From contig NZ_CP046051.1 in assembly GCF_013315815.1 (NCBI RefSeq), forward strand, positions 124,001 through 188,000: a DNA stretch of 64,000 nucleotides, in the 5' to 3' direction. The notes beneath the pieces were generated by a model. It had not been told where the DNA came from, made no database searches, and worked only from the letters and a program-made list of their open reading frames with translations. Made by a program: the position numbers and the translations under genes. Every line of letters begins with the position of its first letter. Within the stretch, counting starts at the first letter, position 1. Source of the DNA: Caproicibacterium lactatifermentans. Lineage in GTDB: Bacteria; Bacillota; Clostridia; Oscillospirales; Acutalibacteraceae. This document shows, piece after piece, positions 1 through 9,820 of this stretch.

Positions 1-268
1 CGGAGGAAGCGGATTTTTTGGAAGAGGAAGCAGGCTTTTTGGAGGAGGAAGCGGGCGAGGAAAAAGAGGAAACGGCTTTTTCGGGCACTGATGCGGCCGG
101 TGCCTTGGAAGAAAGGCGCCGTTCCTGTACGGCGCCGACCGGCAAAATGAATTCGGCGGCCGCGAGAGCACCTTTCTGTGCGGAAAGAATGGGCAGCCGC
201 GTAACGGCACAGGCACAGGCCGCTGTCATCAGCGCAACAGCGCATACGGCCTTGCATTTTTCGTTCAT
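1..268 (-). CDS. Secreted Ser-rich protein, N-terminal part (runs off left edge)
   Basis: An open frame starts at ATG 268-266 and is still open at base 1. About eight bases upstream of the start is a GAGGGA ribosome site. The visible 89 residues begin MNEKCKAVCAVALMTAACAC, a short basic start followed by a hydrophobic Ala/Cys-rich segment, so it is exported or anchored; Cys near residue 17 could be a weak lipobox. A region rich in Ser, Pro, Ala and Lys with repeated SSSKK units follows. In many Clostridia spoIIP lies next to lepA and SpoIIP proteins have this kind of anchor plus Ser/Pro linker, so SpoIIP is a possible identity. The catalytic part is outside the window, so this is only a guess. 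Confidence 0.55.
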   Translation of the reverse strand, partial: MNEKCKAVCAVALMTAACACAVTRLPILSAQKGALAAAEFILPVGAVQERRLSSKAPAASVPEKAVSSFSSPASSSKKPASSSKKSASS

Positions 269-395
269 CAGTGAAATCCCTCGATTCTTTATGAATATTC
301 CCGTACAGGTAATATAGTATAAAGAATCTTATGGGAAAAAGATGGCGGATATGAACATGGGGCAGGCAAAAAACTTTGACAGGGGGCATAAACGA

Positions 396-641
396 GTGAA
401 ACAGGAGAAAAAGCGGATATTTTGGTCGGCTTGTCTGGGCACACTGGCGGCCTTGCTGTTGCTGACGGGATTTGGTACAGCAGATGTAGTCTGCCGCCAT
501 ACAGCCTTTGCGGACGGCAAAACCTTGTATCAAGCCGCACTGCGGCCGGCGCTGCTTCGACAGGGAACAGTTTGTAAATTTACGGATTTATGTTATAATC
601 AGTTCATAAAAATGATTTGCCCGGAAGCGCTGGAGGATTGA
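396..641 (+). CDS. Small single-pass membrane protein, unknown
   Basis: The start chosen is GTG 396, preceded by AGGGGG at good spacing; an upstream ATG at 342 lacks a ribosome site. The 81-residue product has a basic N terminus (VKQEKKR) and one hydrophobic helix at about residues 9-28, with little recognisable afterwards. Its 3' end contains a good promoter for the next gene, which weakens the case for the C-terminal part. It lies between two other exported-protein genes. No family recognised. It may be a real small membrane protein or a chance frame. Confidence 0.4.
   Translation: MKQEKKRIFWSACLGTLAALLLLTGFGTADVVCRHTAFADGKTLYQAALRPALLRQGTVCKFTDLCYNQFIKMICPEALED
572..599 (+). promoter_or_regulatory. 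Sigma-A type promoter for the 645 gene
   Basis: TTGTAA at 572-577, 16-base spacer, perfect TATAAT at 594-599. It lies 45 bases before the GTG start at 645. Confidence 0.6.
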
Positions 642-644
642 ACT

Positions 645-1364
645 GTGACTTGTCGCAAAAAGAAACGAAATCACCTTCTTTATCTGGCTGCGGTACTGTT
701 GTGTACAGCGGCCCTGTTTTATGCTGTCGGTATGCCAGTGCAGGCGGTCTCCGGCGCGGGCGGAAAAAGCAGTTCGACCGCGGCAGTTTCAAAAGGAACG
801 GTGTCAGCGGTGTCGTCAAAGCCGACGGTATCTTCCCAGGAATCGACTCCTAAGGCGGCCTCTTCCAAACGGACGGTGGTTTCTTCCCGACAGAAAACGC
901 ATTCACGGACATACACACAGCGGACCTCGTCCCGAACAGTGACCTCTTCCCGGAGAGCTTCTTCCCAAACACGAACATCACGGAGGAGCACCGCTTCCAC
1001 TGCGTTGTCCAAAAGTTCAGCTTCTGCTTCCAAAACATTATCAGCCTCCTCTAAAAAAGCAGATGCTGCTGCCGGTATTGCACTGCCAAGTGTGGGGGCT
1101 GTATCAGAGGAAAACCCATTTGCCAATCCAGTCAGTGATGCAAGCCGCAATACCGCGGTTAACGGTGTGGGCATTGCGCTGTGGGTCGCTGTCGTGACGG
1201 CCAGTGTGCTGATTATTCTGTTGCTGCGCCGCAACCGCAGACGGAAAAAAGGACAGACCATTGAGTTCCTGCAGCACCGGCCGGGACGGGGCGGTAAAAA
1301 GAAACATCTGCTGGCTGATAAGTATTATCAGAATGACTTCAGCCATTTACATTTGGATTCGTAA
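645..1364 (+). CDS. Ser/Thr-rich exported protein with C-terminal membrane anchor
   Basis: The GTG start at 645 has GGAGG nine bases upstream. The 239-residue product has a signal-like N terminus (basic MTCRKKKR, then hydrophobic LLYLAAVLLCTAALFYAVG). A low-complexity stretch at about residues 38-150, dominated by Ser, Thr, Lys and Arg, follows. A second hydrophobic helix lies at about 175-195, then a basic tail (RRNRRRKK). The expected arrangement is an extracytoplasmic disordered linker anchored at both ends. No catalytic domain is visible and I recognise no family. It ends at the terminator shared with lepA. Confidence 0.75.
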   Translation: MTCRKKKRNHLLYLAAVLLCTAALFYAVGMPVQAVSGAGGKSSSTAAVSKGTVSAVSSKPTVSSQESTPKAASSKRTVVSSRQKTHSRTYTQRTSSRTVTSSRRASSQTRTSRRSTASTALSKSSASASKTLSASSKKADAAAGIALPSVGAVSEENPFANPVSDASRNTAVNGVGIALWVAVVTASVLIILLLRRNRRRKKGQTIEFLQHRPGRGGKKKHLLADKYYQNDFSHLHLDS

Positions 1365-1370
1365 ATAAGG

Positions 1371-1409
1371 AACTGCCGCAGTGCAAAATACAGCACTGCG
1401 GCAGTTTTT
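1371..1409. terminator. Bidirectional terminator between the 645 gene and lepA
   Basis: Fourteen-base arms (1371-1384 and 1393-1406) with an 8-base loop and a T run on the plus side. The converging lepA stop codon overlaps its edge. Confidence 0.85.
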
Positions 1410-3216
1410 ATTCGTCCAGTTTAAGCACAGAAAGGAATGCGTCCTGCGGCAGCTCCACGGAGCCGACTTTGCGCATTCGCCTTTTGCCTTCCTTTTGCTT
1501 TTCCAGCAGCTTCTTTTTACGGGAAATATCGCCGCCGTAGCACTTGGCAAGCACATCCTTGCGCAGGGCTTTCACTGTTTCCCGCGCGATGATGCGTCCA
1601 CCGATGCACGCCTGAATGGGAATTTCAAAAAGCTGACGCGGAATTTTATCCCGCAGCTTTTCTACCATTTTGCGGGCACGGGCATAGGCCTTGTCCTCAT
1701 GGATAATAAAGCTCAGAGCATCCACCGGTTCACCGTTGATAAGAATATCCAATTTTACGAGGCGGCTTTTTTCATAGCCGGCCAGTTCATAGTCGAAGCT
1801 GGCATAGCCGCGGGTATGACTTTTTAGTGCGTCAAAGAAGTCATACACAATTTCGTTCAGTGGCAGCCGGTAGTGAATATCTACACGGTCGGTGTCGATA
1901 TACTGCATGTTCTGGAATACACCGCGTCGGTCCTGGCACAGTTCCATAATATTGCCAACGTACTCACTGGGCGCATAGATGTGCGCGTCGGCGATAGGTT
2001 CCTTTGCTTCCGCAATGGTGGAAGGGTCCGGATAGTTAGTCGGGTTGTCAATGTGTTTGGCGGTGCCGTCCGTCAGTGTGATTTCGTACACAACGCTGGG
2101 CGCGGTTGTAATAAGGTCCAAGTGATATTCCCGCTCCAGCCGTTCCTGCACCACTTCCAGGTGCAGCAGACCAAGAAAGCCGCAGCGGAAACCGAAGCCC
2201 AGTGCCACACTGGTTTCCGGTTCAAAGGAGAGGGCTGCGTCATTTAGCTGCAGCTTTTCCAGTGCGTCGCGCAGGTCGGGGTATTTTGCACCGTCCGCCG
2301 GATAAATACCGCAAAAAACCATCGGCTGGGCGGCGCGGTAGCCGGGCAGGGACTTTTCCGCCGGCCGGTCCCGCAGGGTAATGGTATCACCAACGCGGGC
2401 GTCCTTTACTTCTTTAATGGAAGCAGTAATGTAGCCGACGTCACCCGCCTGCAATACACCGGTTGGTTCAAAAGAAGTGGCGCGCATATAACCGCACTCC
2501 ACAACCGTGAAGTCACAGCCGGTTGCCATCATGTGAATGACATCGCCGGTGTGTACAGTTCCGTTCTTCAGCCGGACATGAGCGACAGCACCGCGGTAAG
2601 AGTCATAATAGGAATCAAAGATAAGCGCCTGCAGGGGGGCACCTGCATCGCCCTGCGGCGGTGGAACAAGGTGGACAATCTGCTCCATAACGTCGCGGAT
2701 ATTCAGGCCGGTTTTGGCACTGACGCAGGGGGCATCCTGCGCGGGGATGCCAATGACGTCTTCAATTTCTTTTTTCACCCGATCGGGGTTGGCACTGGGC
2801 AGGTCTATTTTATTGATGACCGGAAGAATTTCCAACCCGGCATCGGCGGCAAGATAGGTGTTTGCCAGCGTTTGGGCCTCAATGCCCTGTGTTGCATCGA
2901 CCACAAGCACAGCGCCCTCACAGGCGGCCAGCGAGCGGCTTACTTCATAGTTGAAGTCCACATGCCCGGGGGTATCAATCAGGTTAAAAATATAATCCAG
3001 CCCATCTTTGGCGGTGTACACCAAAGTAACCGCGCGAGCTTTAATAGTAATGCCGTGCTCACGTTCCAAGTCCATGTCGTCAAGAATCTGATTTTCCATT
3101 TCACGCAGGGGAACAGACTTGGTTTGTTCCAGAATACGGTCGGCAAGTGTGGATTTGCCGTGGTCGATATGTGCAATAATGCTGAAGTTGCGGATACGTT
3201 CACGCGGAATACGCAA
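1408..3216 (-). CDS. lepA: Translation elongation factor 4 (LepA)
   Basis: LepA is a ribosome-bound GTPase, able to back-translocate and involved in ribosome function under stress. The 602-residue product has the normal family length. G1 is AHIDHGKS at residues 15-22, G3 is DTPGH at 81-85, and an NKID motif follows. The C terminus carries the LepA-specific domain ([22 protein letters not shown]). I chose the TTG start at 3216, which has an AAGGGGGAG ribosome site six bases upstream; the frame is open further upstream but that stretch lacks family-like sequence. It is divergent from hemW, with overlapping promoters between. spoIIP/lepA/hemW/hrcA clustering is common in Firmicutes; here lepA is inverted. 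Confidence 0.97.
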   Translation of the reverse strand: MRIPRERIRNFSIIAHIDHGKSTLADRILEQTKSVPLREMENQILDDMDLEREHGITIKARAVTLVYTAKDGLDYIFNLIDTPGHVDFNYEVSRSLAACEGAVLVVDATQGIEAQTLANTYLAADAGLEILPVINKIDLPSANPDRVKKEIEDVIGIPAQDAPCVSAKTGLNIRDVMEQIVHLVPPPQGDAGAPLQALIFDSYYDSYRGAVAHVRLKNGTVHTGDVIHMMATGCDFTVVECGYMRATSFEPTGVLQAGDVGYITASIKEVKDARVGDTITLRDRPAEKSLPGYRAAQPMVFCGIYPADGAKYPDLRDALEKLQLNDAALSFEPETSVALGFGFRCGFLGLLHLEVVQERLEREYHLDLITTAPSVVYEITLTDGTAKHIDNPTNYPDPSTIAEAKEPIADAHIYAPSEYVGNIMELCQDRRGVFQNMQYIDTDRVDIHYRLPLNEIVYDFFDALKSHTRGYASFDYELAGYEKSRLVKLDILINGEPVDALSFIIHEDKAYARARKMVEKLRDKIPRQLFEIPIQACIGGRIIARETVKALRKDVLAKCYGGDISRKKKLLEKQKEGKRRMRKVGSVELPQDAFLSVLKLDE

Positions 3217-3263
3217 GGCAACTCCCCCTTTCCCGGGAAACTCGGCCGCTGGTGCAGCCTGTT

Positions 3264-3314
3264 TTGAATCCTCTTTATAATGTAGTATTATAACATAAAG
3301 CACTGCTTTGCAAA
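3264..3314. promoter_or_regulatory. Overlapping divergent promoters lepA/hemW
   Basis: Plus strand: TTGAAT 3264-3269, 16-base spacer, TATTAT 3286-3291. Minus strand: TTTGCA (3314-3309), 16-base spacer, TATAAT (3292-3287). The two -10 boxes overlap, so the transcription directions probably compete. Confidence 0.55.
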
Positions 3315-3330
3315 AGAGGAGGAACACACC

Positions 3331-4452
3331 ATGCAACCTGTTGGTCTGTATATTCATGTGCCGTTTTGCAGCGGAAAATGTCCGTACTGCGACTTTTTTT
3401 CCCTGCGAGGGGACGACCGCACGATGAATTTATATACGAATCGTATTATTGAAGAAATAAAAAAATACAAGTTGGAATATCCGGACATGACAGCGGACAC
3501 TCTTTATTTTGGCGGCGGTACACCGAGCCTGCTGGGGGCGGAGCGGCTGTGCCGTATTTTGACGGCGGCTCGACAGGCTTTCGGGTTGGAAAATGCGGAA
3601 ATCACGCTGGAAGCGAATCCGGACGGCGAGCTGCAGCCGCTGTTTGAGCAGGTACATGCTGCCGGAGTAAATCGTGTATCGCTGGGCTTACAGAGCGCGG
3701 ATGAACGGGAACTGCGGCTGCTGGGCAGACAGCATACGGCGCAGGATGCGGCACGGGCCGTAGAAGACGCACACCGGGCGGGCATTGCGAATGTTTCGCT
3801 GGACCTGATGCTGGCGGTGCCGGGACAGACGGCAGAAACCCTGCAAAAAAGCGTGCAGTTTTGTTTGCAGGCAGGCGTGACGCACCTATCCATGTACCTT
3901 CTGCGGATAGAGCCGCACACAGCTTACTGGCAGCGGCGGGAGCAGATGGACCTGCCGGACGATGACAAGGCCGCGGAACTGTATGAAAAAGCATGCAGTC
4001 TAGCGGAGAAAGGCGGCCTGCGGCAGTATGAAATCAGCAACTTTGCGCGGCCCGGACAAGAGAGCCGCCACAACCTAAAATATTGGGACCTTGCACCATA
4101 CCTGGGGCTTGGTCCGGCGGCACATTCCTATTTCGGCGGAAAACGCTTTTACTGGCCACGCTCACTGCGGGGCTTTTTGGCAGGGGAGGCACCGCTGCCG
4201 GAAGAAGATGCAGAAATACCGGCGGGCTCGTTTGCGGAATACGCCATGCTGCGCCTGCGGCTGACGGCTGGCCTGCGGGAAGCTGACTGTCGGAAGCGCT
4301 TTGGGCATGGTATTCCGGATGCCATGCGGCGGACAGCACAGCGATATGTGCCGGCCGGCCTGACACAGGTATCACCGGAGAGCCTGCGGCTGACACGGCG
4401 GGGATTTCTGGTTTCAAATCCGCTGCTGGCGGATTTGTTGGAGGAACTGTGA
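3331..4452 (+). CDS. hemW: Radical SAM heme chaperone HemW
   Basis: HemW binds heme and a [4Fe-4S] cluster and is thought to deliver heme; it was formerly annotated as oxygen-independent coproporphyrinogen oxidase. The radical SAM cluster is C13-xxx-C17-xx-C20, followed by the SAM-binding GGGTPS motif near residue 63. Length is 373 residues, normal for HemW. HemN is longer, around 450 residues, so HemW is preferred. The ATG start follows AGAGGAGG at good spacing. It is the first plus-strand gene before the heat-shock operon, as in Bacillus, but separated from hrcA by a terminator and a new promoter. Confidence 0.93.
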   Translation: MQPVGLYIHVPFCSGKCPYCDFFSLRGDDRTMNLYTNRIIEEIKKYKLEYPDMTADTLYFGGGTPSLLGAERLCRILTAARQAFGLENAEITLEANPDGELQPLFEQVHAAGVNRVSLGLQSADERELRLLGRQHTAQDAARAVEDAHRAGIANVSLDLMLAVPGQTAETLQKSVQFCLQAGVTHLSMYLLRIEPHTAYWQRREQMDLPDDDKAAELYEKACSLAEKGGLRQYEISNFARPGQESRHNLKYWDLAPYLGLGPAAHSYFGGKRFYWPRSLRGFLAGEAPLPEEDAEIPAGSFAEYAMLRLRLTAGLREADCRKRFGHGIPDAMRRTAQRYVPAGLTQVSPESLRLTRRGFLVSNPLLADLLEEL

Positions 4453-4464
4453 ACGGTAAAAACC

Positions 4465-4488
4465 GCGCCCCAAATGGGCGCTTTTTTT
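4465..4488 (+). terminator. Terminator after hemW
   Basis: Six-base GC stem (GCGCCC / GGGCGC), 5-base loop, seven T. Confidence 0.9.
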
Positions 4489-4529
4489 ATGAAAGTCTAC
4501 AAATTCATAATGTATTTACAATTAACCTA

Positions 4530-4558
4530 TTGACACAGGGGCAAAGTAATGATACATT
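4530..4558 (+). promoter_or_regulatory. Promoter of the hrcA heat-shock operon
   Basis: Perfect TTGACA at 4530-4535, 17-base spacer, TACATT at 4553-4558. The CIRCE operator starts 11 bases further on, so HrcA binding would cover the transcription start. Confidence 0.85.
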
Positions 4559-4569
4559 AAGTAATGCAG

Positions 4570-4596
4570 TTAGCACTCATAAGCATAGAGTGCTAA
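4570..4596 (+). promoter_or_regulatory. CIRCE operator (HrcA binding site)
   Basis: Perfect inverted repeat TTAGCACTC - 9 bases - GAGTGCTAA. It is the consensus CIRCE element at the expected place, between promoter and hrcA start. Confidence 0.98.
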
Positions 4597-4616
4597 CTAC
4601 AAAAGAGGGTGAGGAT

Positions 4617-5642
4617 ATGGAATTGACACCGCGCAAGCAGAAAATCCTGTCGGCAATTATTGAGCTGTATATGGTTTCGGGCGAACCGGTGGGCAGCAAG
4701 GTCCTGTGTGACAATTTGGACTTTTCCGTGTCCAGCGCAACAGTGCGCAACGAGATGAGTGACTTGGCGGCGATGGGCCTGTTGGACCAGCCGCACACCT
4801 CCGCCGGGCGGGTGCCCAGCGAGCAGGGATATCGGCTGTACCTGGATGAGCTGATGAAGCCGGCCAGTGTTACACCGGAAGAACGCCACTTTATTGATGC
4901 GCTGCTGCTGCCCAGTGCCTACGACCCGGAAAAACTGCTGGACGGCGTGGCCCGCACGTTGGCGGGCATCAGCCACATGGCAGCGATTACAACTACACCG
5001 AGCGGCAGTGCCGCGGCAGTGGCCGGCATTCAGTTCGTACAGACCAGCCGTCATACGGCCATGCTGATTTTGATGACGACTTCCGGCACGATGCACAGCC
5101 GTGTGTTCCACTGCGGCTTTGAGCTTTCGCCGGAAATTCTGCGTGTGTTTTTCCGTGTGTTTAATGAAAGCCTTGCCGGACGGCCGGTGCGCAGCATTAC
5201 ACCAGCGTATATCCAGACAATGGGTGCGTCCATGGGCGATACGGCGCTGCTGATGAGCAGTGCGCTGATGGCCCTGCAGGATGCGGCCAGGGAAGCAATG
5301 GGCAGTGACGTGTGCATGGACGGCCAGACAAACCTGCTGTTTTTTCCGGAACTGGGTGCGGATGACCTGCGGCGCATGATGCGCTATCTGTCGCAGCCGC
5401 AGCAAGTATATGGTTTGCTGCGCAGGTCCGGTTCCCGTGTGTATTTGGGAAATGAGAGCGGCGTGTCCGCACTGCGCGGAACCGGGCTGATTGTGGCGCA
5501 TTATGCGGTGCACCAACAGGATGCCGGTGCAATCGCCGTGCTGGGGCCGATGCGCATGGATTACCCGAAACTGATTGGCAGCATTGATTATGTTGCCCGC
5601 AATGTTGGCCGTATGCTGACAGAGCTGATAGACTGGCAGTAA
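4617..5642 (+). CDS. hrcA: Heat-inducible transcription repressor HrcA
   Basis: HrcA represses the dnaK operon by binding CIRCE and needs GroEL for activity. The 341-residue product has the family's usual length. It starts with MELTPRKQKILSAIIELYM, the winged-helix DNA-binding domain, continuing through SSATVRNEMSDL and HTSAGRVPSEQGYR. The C-terminal GAF-like domain ends MDYPKLIGSIDYVARNVGRM. The ATG at 4617 follows AGGGTGAGG. The frame is open upstream to 4449 but that part crosses the terminator, promoter and CIRCE, so it is not coding. First gene of hrcA-grpE-dnaK-dnaJ. Confidence 0.97.
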   Translation: MELTPRKQKILSAIIELYMVSGEPVGSKVLCDNLDFSVSSATVRNEMSDLAAMGLLDQPHTSAGRVPSEQGYRLYLDELMKPASVTPEERHFIDALLLPSAYDPEKLLDGVARTLAGISHMAAITTTPSGSAAAVAGIQFVQTSRHTAMLILMTTSGTMHSRVFHCGFELSPEILRVFFRVFNESLAGRPVRSITPAYIQTMGASMGDTALLMSSALMALQDAAREAMGSDVCMDGQTNLLFFPELGADDLRRMMRYLSQPQQVYGLLRRSGSRVYLGNESGVSALRGTGLIVAHYAVHQQDAGAIAVLGPMRMDYPKLIGSIDYVARNVGRMLTELIDWQ

Positions 5643-5678
5643 AAGGAAGACAATTCCCAGAAATTTTGGATTGCATAG

Positions 5679-6338
5679 ATGAAGGGGGTAGATGGGACTT
5701 TGAGTACCGAAGAAAAAAAGGAAACACAAGGCGCCGAAGAAAACGAGCCACAGCAGAAAACAGCGCCGGAAACCGAACAGCCCCAGAAAGAGGAACCGAA
5801 GCCGTCTGAGCCCGCTGAGGACCAGAAAGACAAACCGGCTGGAAAGGCCAGCAAAAAAGAAAACAAGGAACTGAAAGAAAAGCTGGAAAAACTGCAGAAT
5901 GACTTGGCTGCTTTCAAAATGGAAGCGGACCAGCAGAAAGACCGGCTGATGCGCACCGCGGCCGAGTATGACAACTACCGCAAACGCACAGAGCGCGAGA
6001 AAAACGCACTGTATGCCAGCGCTACAGCGGACACCGTAAAGGAGTTCCTGCCGGTGGCTGACAATCTGGAGCGTGCGCTGGGACAGGCCGAGTGTTCCAC
6101 AGAGGATCTGCGCAAAGGCATTGAAATGGTGCAGAAACAAATGCTTTCCACCCTTGAAAAACTCGGTGTAGAGCCGATGGGCAAGGCAGGGGAAAAATTT
6201 GATGCACAGCTGCACAACGCGGTTTCCCATACGGAGGACGACACTCTTGGCGAAAATGTGATTGCGGAAGTTTACCAGCAGGGCTATATGCTGGGGGACA
6301 AAGTGGTCCGCCACGCGATGGTCAAAGTCGCGAACTAG
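5679..6338 (+). CDS. grpE: Nucleotide exchange factor GrpE
   Basis: GrpE exchanges ADP for ATP on DnaK. The N-terminal 60 residues are a Glu/Lys/Gln-rich disordered tail. A long helix (about 60-110) follows, with AAEYDNYRKRTEREK, typical of GrpE. The C-terminal beta domain ends with the family-like YMLGDKVVRHAMVKVAN. The start is uncertain: ATG 5679 has no clear ribosome site, whereas in-frame TTG 5700 follows AAGGGGGTAG. Using TTG would shorten the protein from 219 to 212 residues without touching the fold. Confidence 0.95.
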   Translation: MKGVDGTLSTEEKKETQGAEENEPQQKTAPETEQPQKEEPKPSEPAEDQKDKPAGKASKKENKELKEKLEKLQNDLAAFKMEADQQKDRLMRTAAEYDNYRKRTEREKNALYASATADTVKEFLPVADNLERALGQAECSTEDLRKGIEMVQKQMLSTLEKLGVEPMGKAGEKFDAQLHNAVSHTEDDTLGENVIAEVYQQGYMLGDKVVRHAMVKVAN

Positions 6339-6437
6339 TTCCAGAGACCGGTGAAAGCCGGAAGATATACATTTTATCATCATTAAAAAAATATTTTACC
6401 GAATCCCGTAAGTGTGGTTAAACTGGAGGTATTCATT

Positions 6438-8318
6438 ATGAGTAAGACCATTGGTATTGACTTAGGCACGACCAACTCCTGCGTTGCTGTTATTGAAGGC
6501 GGTAAGCCGGTTGTTATCCCCAATGCTGAGGGTGCCCGCACAACCCCTTCCATTGTTGCTTTTAAAAAAGACGGCGAGCGCATTGTCGGCCAGGCCGCAA
6601 AGCGGCAGGCCATTGCAAACCCGGACCGCACCGTAAGTTCCATTAAGCGTGAGATGGGCTCTGACTATAAAGTAACCATTGATGACAAGCAGTACACTCC
6701 GCAGGAAATCAGCGCGATGATTCTGCAGAAGCTGAAGGCGGATGCAGAAGCTTATTTGGGTTCTTCGGTCAGCAATGCAGTTATCACCGTACCGGCATAC
6801 TTTACGGATTCTCAGCGCCAGGCAACCAAGGATGCCGGCAAGATTGCAGGCCTGGATGTTAAGCGTATTATCAACGAACCGACGGCCGCGGCTTTGTCCT
6901 ATGGCATTGACAAGGGCGACGAACAGAAGATTATGGTGTATGACCTTGGCGGCGGCACCTTCGATGTTTCCATTATTGAAATGGGCGATGGTGTGCAGGA
7001 GGTTTTGGCTACCGCAGGCAATAACCGTCTGGGCGGCGATGACTTTGATAAGCGCATCATGGACTGGATGATTGGCGAGTTCAAGAAGGAAAACGGTATT
7101 GACCTTTCCAATGACAAGATGGCTATTCAGCGCCTGAAAGAAGCGGCAGAAAAGGCAAAGATTGAACTTTCCGGCATGACCAGCACACAGATTAACCTGC
7201 CATTCATCACGGCCGATGCAACTGGCCCGAAACATTTGGATATGACATTGTCGCGCGCAAAGTTCGACGAACTGACCGCAGACCTGGTCGAAAAGACCAT
7301 GGGCCCGGTGCAGCAGGCGATGAAAGATGCCGGCCTGTCCTTCGGTGACCTGAACAAGGTCCTGCTGGTCGGCGGTTCTTCCCGTGTTCCTGCTGTACAG
7401 GAAGCTGTTAAGAAGGCTACCGGCAAGGAGCCTTTCAAGGGCATTAACCCGGATGAATGTGTTGCTATCGGCGCCGCTCTGCAGGCAGGCGTTCTGGGCG
7501 GCGAGGTTGAAGGATTGCTGCTGCTGGATGTCACACCGCTGTCTTTGGGCGTTGAAACCATGGGCGGTGTTATGACTAAGGTCATTGACCGTAATACAAC
7601 AATCCCGACCAAGAAGAGCCAGGTTTTCTCCACTGCTGCGGACGGCCAGACACAGGTCGAAATCAATGTCCTGCAGGGTGAACGTGAATTTGCCCGTGAC
7701 AACAAACAGCTGGGTATTTTTAAGCTGGACGGCATTGCTCCGGCACCGCGCGGCATTCCTCAGATTGAAGTCACCTTTGATATTGATGCCAACGGCATTG
7801 TCAATGTTTCCGCAAAGGATATGGGCACCGGTAAAGAGCAGCACATCACAATTTCTTCTTCCTCCAACATGAGCAAGGACGACATTGACAAGGCTGTGAA
7901 AGATGCTGAAAAGTATGCGGCAGAGGACAAGAAGCACCGTGAAGAAGTCGATACCAAGAACAGCGCGGAGCAGATGGTCTATACAGCAGAAAAACTTATC
8001 TCCGATAGCGGCAGCAAGATTGATGCCGCCGATAAGAGCGAGCTGGAGACAAAGATTAATGCCCTGAAGGAAGCCAACAAGGGCACCGATACAGCTGACA
8101 TTAAGGCAAAGTCCGACGAACTGCAGAAGGCAATGTTCTCCGTCAGCGAAAAGCTGTATAAGAACAACCCGCAGGCGGCGCAGGCCGCAGCACAGGCTGC
8201 CCAGCAGGCCGCACAGCAGCAGGGCGGCGCACAGGCTGGCCAGCAGACAACGGACGCAAACGGCAACACCGTTTACAATGCGGAGTATAAGGACGTAGAC
8301 GACAACGATAAAAAATAA
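6438..8318 (+). CDS. dnaK: Chaperone DnaK (Hsp70)
   Basis: ATP-driven Hsp70 chaperone acting with DnaJ and GrpE. It begins [20 protein letters not shown], the phosphate-1 motif. [15 protein letters not shown] and [13 protein letters not shown] motifs follow, then the substrate-binding domain and helical lid. The C terminus is a Gln/Ala-rich linker followed by an acidic tail (DVDDNDKK) in place of the EEVD-like end seen in other groups. Length is 626 residues. ATG 6438 is preceded by TGGAGGT; the frame extends to 6414 but that start lacks a ribosome site. dnaJ follows after an unusually structured 191-base gap. Confidence 0.98.
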   Translation: MSKTIGIDLGTTNSCVAVIEGGKPVVIPNAEGARTTPSIVAFKKDGERIVGQAAKRQAIANPDRTVSSIKREMGSDYKVTIDDKQYTPQEISAMILQKLKADAEAYLGSSVSNAVITVPAYFTDSQRQATKDAGKIAGLDVKRIINEPTAAALSYGIDKGDEQKIMVYDLGGGTFDVSIIEMGDGVQEVLATAGNNRLGGDDFDKRIMDWMIGEFKKENGIDLSNDKMAIQRLKEAAEKAKIELSGMTSTQINLPFITADATGPKHLDMTLSRAKFDELTADLVEKTMGPVQQAMKDAGLSFGDLNKVLLVGGSSRVPAVQEAVKKATGKEPFKGINPDECVAIGAALQAGVLGGEVEGLLLLDVTPLSLGVETMGGVMTKVIDRNTTIPTKKSQVFSTAADGQTQVEINVLQGEREFARDNKQLGIFKLDGIAPAPRGIPQIEVTFDIDANGIVNVSAKDMGTGKEQHITISSSSNMSKDDIDKAVKDAEKYAAEDKKHREEVDTKNSAEQMVYTAEKLISDSGSKIDAADKSELETKINALKEANKGTDTADIKAKSDELQKAMFSVSEKLYKNNPQAAQAAAQAAQQAAQQQGGAQAGQQTTDANGNTVYNAEYKDVDDNDKK

Positions 8319-8333
8319 TCGCTGAAATCTCAT

Positions 8334-8476
8334 TTTATACTGCTGCTTTTTGAGCGGCAGTATAAAATAAACATGGCGCGGCAACAGGGGCTCCCCAAAC
8401 GAAGCCCCTGTTGCCCTGCCGGCACCCAGGACAGTATCCTGAAAAGGACTGTTCTTCCGCGGCCCGCAGGGGCCGC
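8334..8476 (+). promoter_or_regulatory. Three consecutive hairpins in the dnaK-dnaJ gap
   Basis: Hairpin 1 (8334-8367) pairs TTTATACTGC with GCAGTATAAA. Hairpin 2 (8380-8415) has 13-base perfect arms. Hairpin 3 (8459-8476) pairs GCGGCCC with GGGCCGC. None has a good T tract, so RNA processing or stability control of dnaK against dnaJ is more likely than full termination. Confidence 0.6.
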
Positions 8477-8509
8477 ACAGCAGACCAATTCCTGTGAGGA
8501 GGGATTTTT

Positions 8510-9670
8510 GTGGCTGAAAAAAAGGATTACTATGAAGTAATGGGCGTGCCGAAGAATGCCTCTGAGGAAGAAATCAAAAAGGCATACCATAAACTTGCAA
8601 AAAAATATCATCCGGATCTACATCCGGGCGACAAAATTGCTGAGGCCAAATTCAAGGAACTGAATGAGGCGTACGAAGTACTGTCAAGCAAAGAAAAGCG
8701 TGCCCGGTACGACCAGTTTGGCCATGCGGGTGTGGACCCGAACTTTGGCGGGGCGGCTGGCGGCAGTCCGTTCTCCGGAGATGTGGACTTTGGCGATATT
8801 TTTGACACATTCTTTGGCGGCGGCAGCCCCTTTGGTGGAAGTCCCTTTGGCGGTGGGCGCCGGTCTAATCCAAATGCACCCCGCCGCGGCAGTGACGTAG
8901 AAGTGCGGCTGTCCATAGAATTTGAGGAAGCTGCCAAAGGATGCCACAAAGAGGTTTCCTACGATAAAGTGGAAAGCTGCCCTGATTGTCATGGCACCGG
9001 AGCCAAAGCCGGTACCAGTGCCTCTACCTGCCCGGCGTGCGGGGGCTCCGGCCAAGTGCGCATCACGCAGAAGACCTTTATGGGCGTTGTACAGACAACC
9101 CGTACCTGTGACCGCTGCGGCGGCACCGGTCGTGTGATTAACACACCGTGTCCCAGCTGCCGCGGTACCGGTCAGGTGCGCAAGCACAAGACGGTGGAAA
9201 TCAACATTCCCGCCGGAATTGACAATCAGCAGGTATTGAATGTGCCGGGACAGGGTAATGCCGGTGCAAATGGCGGTCCGGACGGTGACCTGCATCTGCT
9301 GATAACTGTACGTCCGCACGCGCTGTTTGAACGGCGTGGCAATGATATTTGGTGCGATATGCCGATTACGTTTGCACAGGCTGCACTGGGTGACGAAGTG
9401 GTTGTACCCACGCTGGACAGCAAGGTCAGCTATCAGGTGCGCGAAGGAACTCAGCCCGGCGATGTCTTTAAGCTGAAGGGCAAGGGTGTGCAGAAACTGG
9501 GCGGCCGCGGCCGCGGTGACCAGTATGTACGCATGGTATTGGAAGTGCCAAAGAACCTGACAACAAAGCAGAAAGAACTGCTGCGTAAATTTGAAGAAAG
9601 TACCAGCGACCATAACTATCAGCGGCGCAAGGGCTTTTTTGATAAACTAAAGAAAAAGTTTGGCGAATAA
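8510..9670 (+). CDS. dnaJ: Co-chaperone DnaJ (Hsp40)
   Basis: DnaJ delivers substrates to DnaK and stimulates its ATPase. The J domain covers residues 5-70 with HPD at 34-36. A Gly/Phe-rich linker with [14 protein letters not shown] repeats follows. Four zinc motifs of the CxxCxGxG type come next ([32 protein letters not shown]), then the C-terminal substrate domains. Length is 386 residues, a normal type I DnaJ. The GTG start follows GAGGAGGGA. Confidence 0.98.
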   Translation: MAEKKDYYEVMGVPKNASEEEIKKAYHKLAKKYHPDLHPGDKIAEAKFKELNEAYEVLSSKEKRARYDQFGHAGVDPNFGGAAGGSPFSGDVDFGDIFDTFFGGGSPFGGSPFGGGRRSNPNAPRRGSDVEVRLSIEFEEAAKGCHKEVSYDKVESCPDCHGTGAKAGTSASTCPACGGSGQVRITQKTFMGVVQTTRTCDRCGGTGRVINTPCPSCRGTGQVRKHKTVEINIPAGIDNQQVLNVPGQGNAGANGGPDGDLHLLITVRPHALFERRGNDIWCDMPITFAQAALGDEVVVPTLDSKVSYQVREGTQPGDVFKLKGKGVQKLGGRGRGDQYVRMVLEVPKNLTTKQKELLRKFEESTSDHNYQRRKGFFDKLKKKFGE

Positions 9671-9684
9671 AGACGAACCTGCAC

Positions 9685-9729
9685 AAAAGGCTGCAGAACG
9701 GTGTTTTCCCACTGTTCCTGCGGCCTTTT
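9685..9729 (+). terminator. Terminator of the hrcA-dnaJ operon
   Basis: Long imperfect hairpin pairing AAAAGGCTGCAGAAC with GTTCCTGCGGCCTTTT and ending in T4. Confidence 0.8.
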
Positions 9730-9739
9730 GCGGTTAGGA

Positions 9740-9768
9740 TTGACAGCGCAAATACAATTTATTATAAT
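9740..9768 (+). promoter_or_regulatory. Consensus promoter of greA-lysS
   Basis: TTGACA 9740-9745, exactly 17 bases, TATAAT 9763-9768. It is a near-perfect vegetative promoter. Confidence 0.9.
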
Positions 9769-9820
9769 AAAGAAGTATATCTCAATGCGGGAGCCTGCTC
9801 CCTGAAAAGGTGGTTTTACC

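Noticed and set aside
4449..4616. Upstream extension of HrcA to ATG 4449
   Set aside because: The stretch contains the hemW terminator, the promoter and CIRCE.
4593..6383. A 596-codon open frame antisense to hrcA and grpE
   Set aside because: Cys/His/Arg-rich shadow translation over two certain genes.
6462..8384. A 640-codon open frame antisense to dnaK
   Set aside because: It mirrors dnaK codon structure, lacks a ribosome site and family-like sequence; dnaK is certain.
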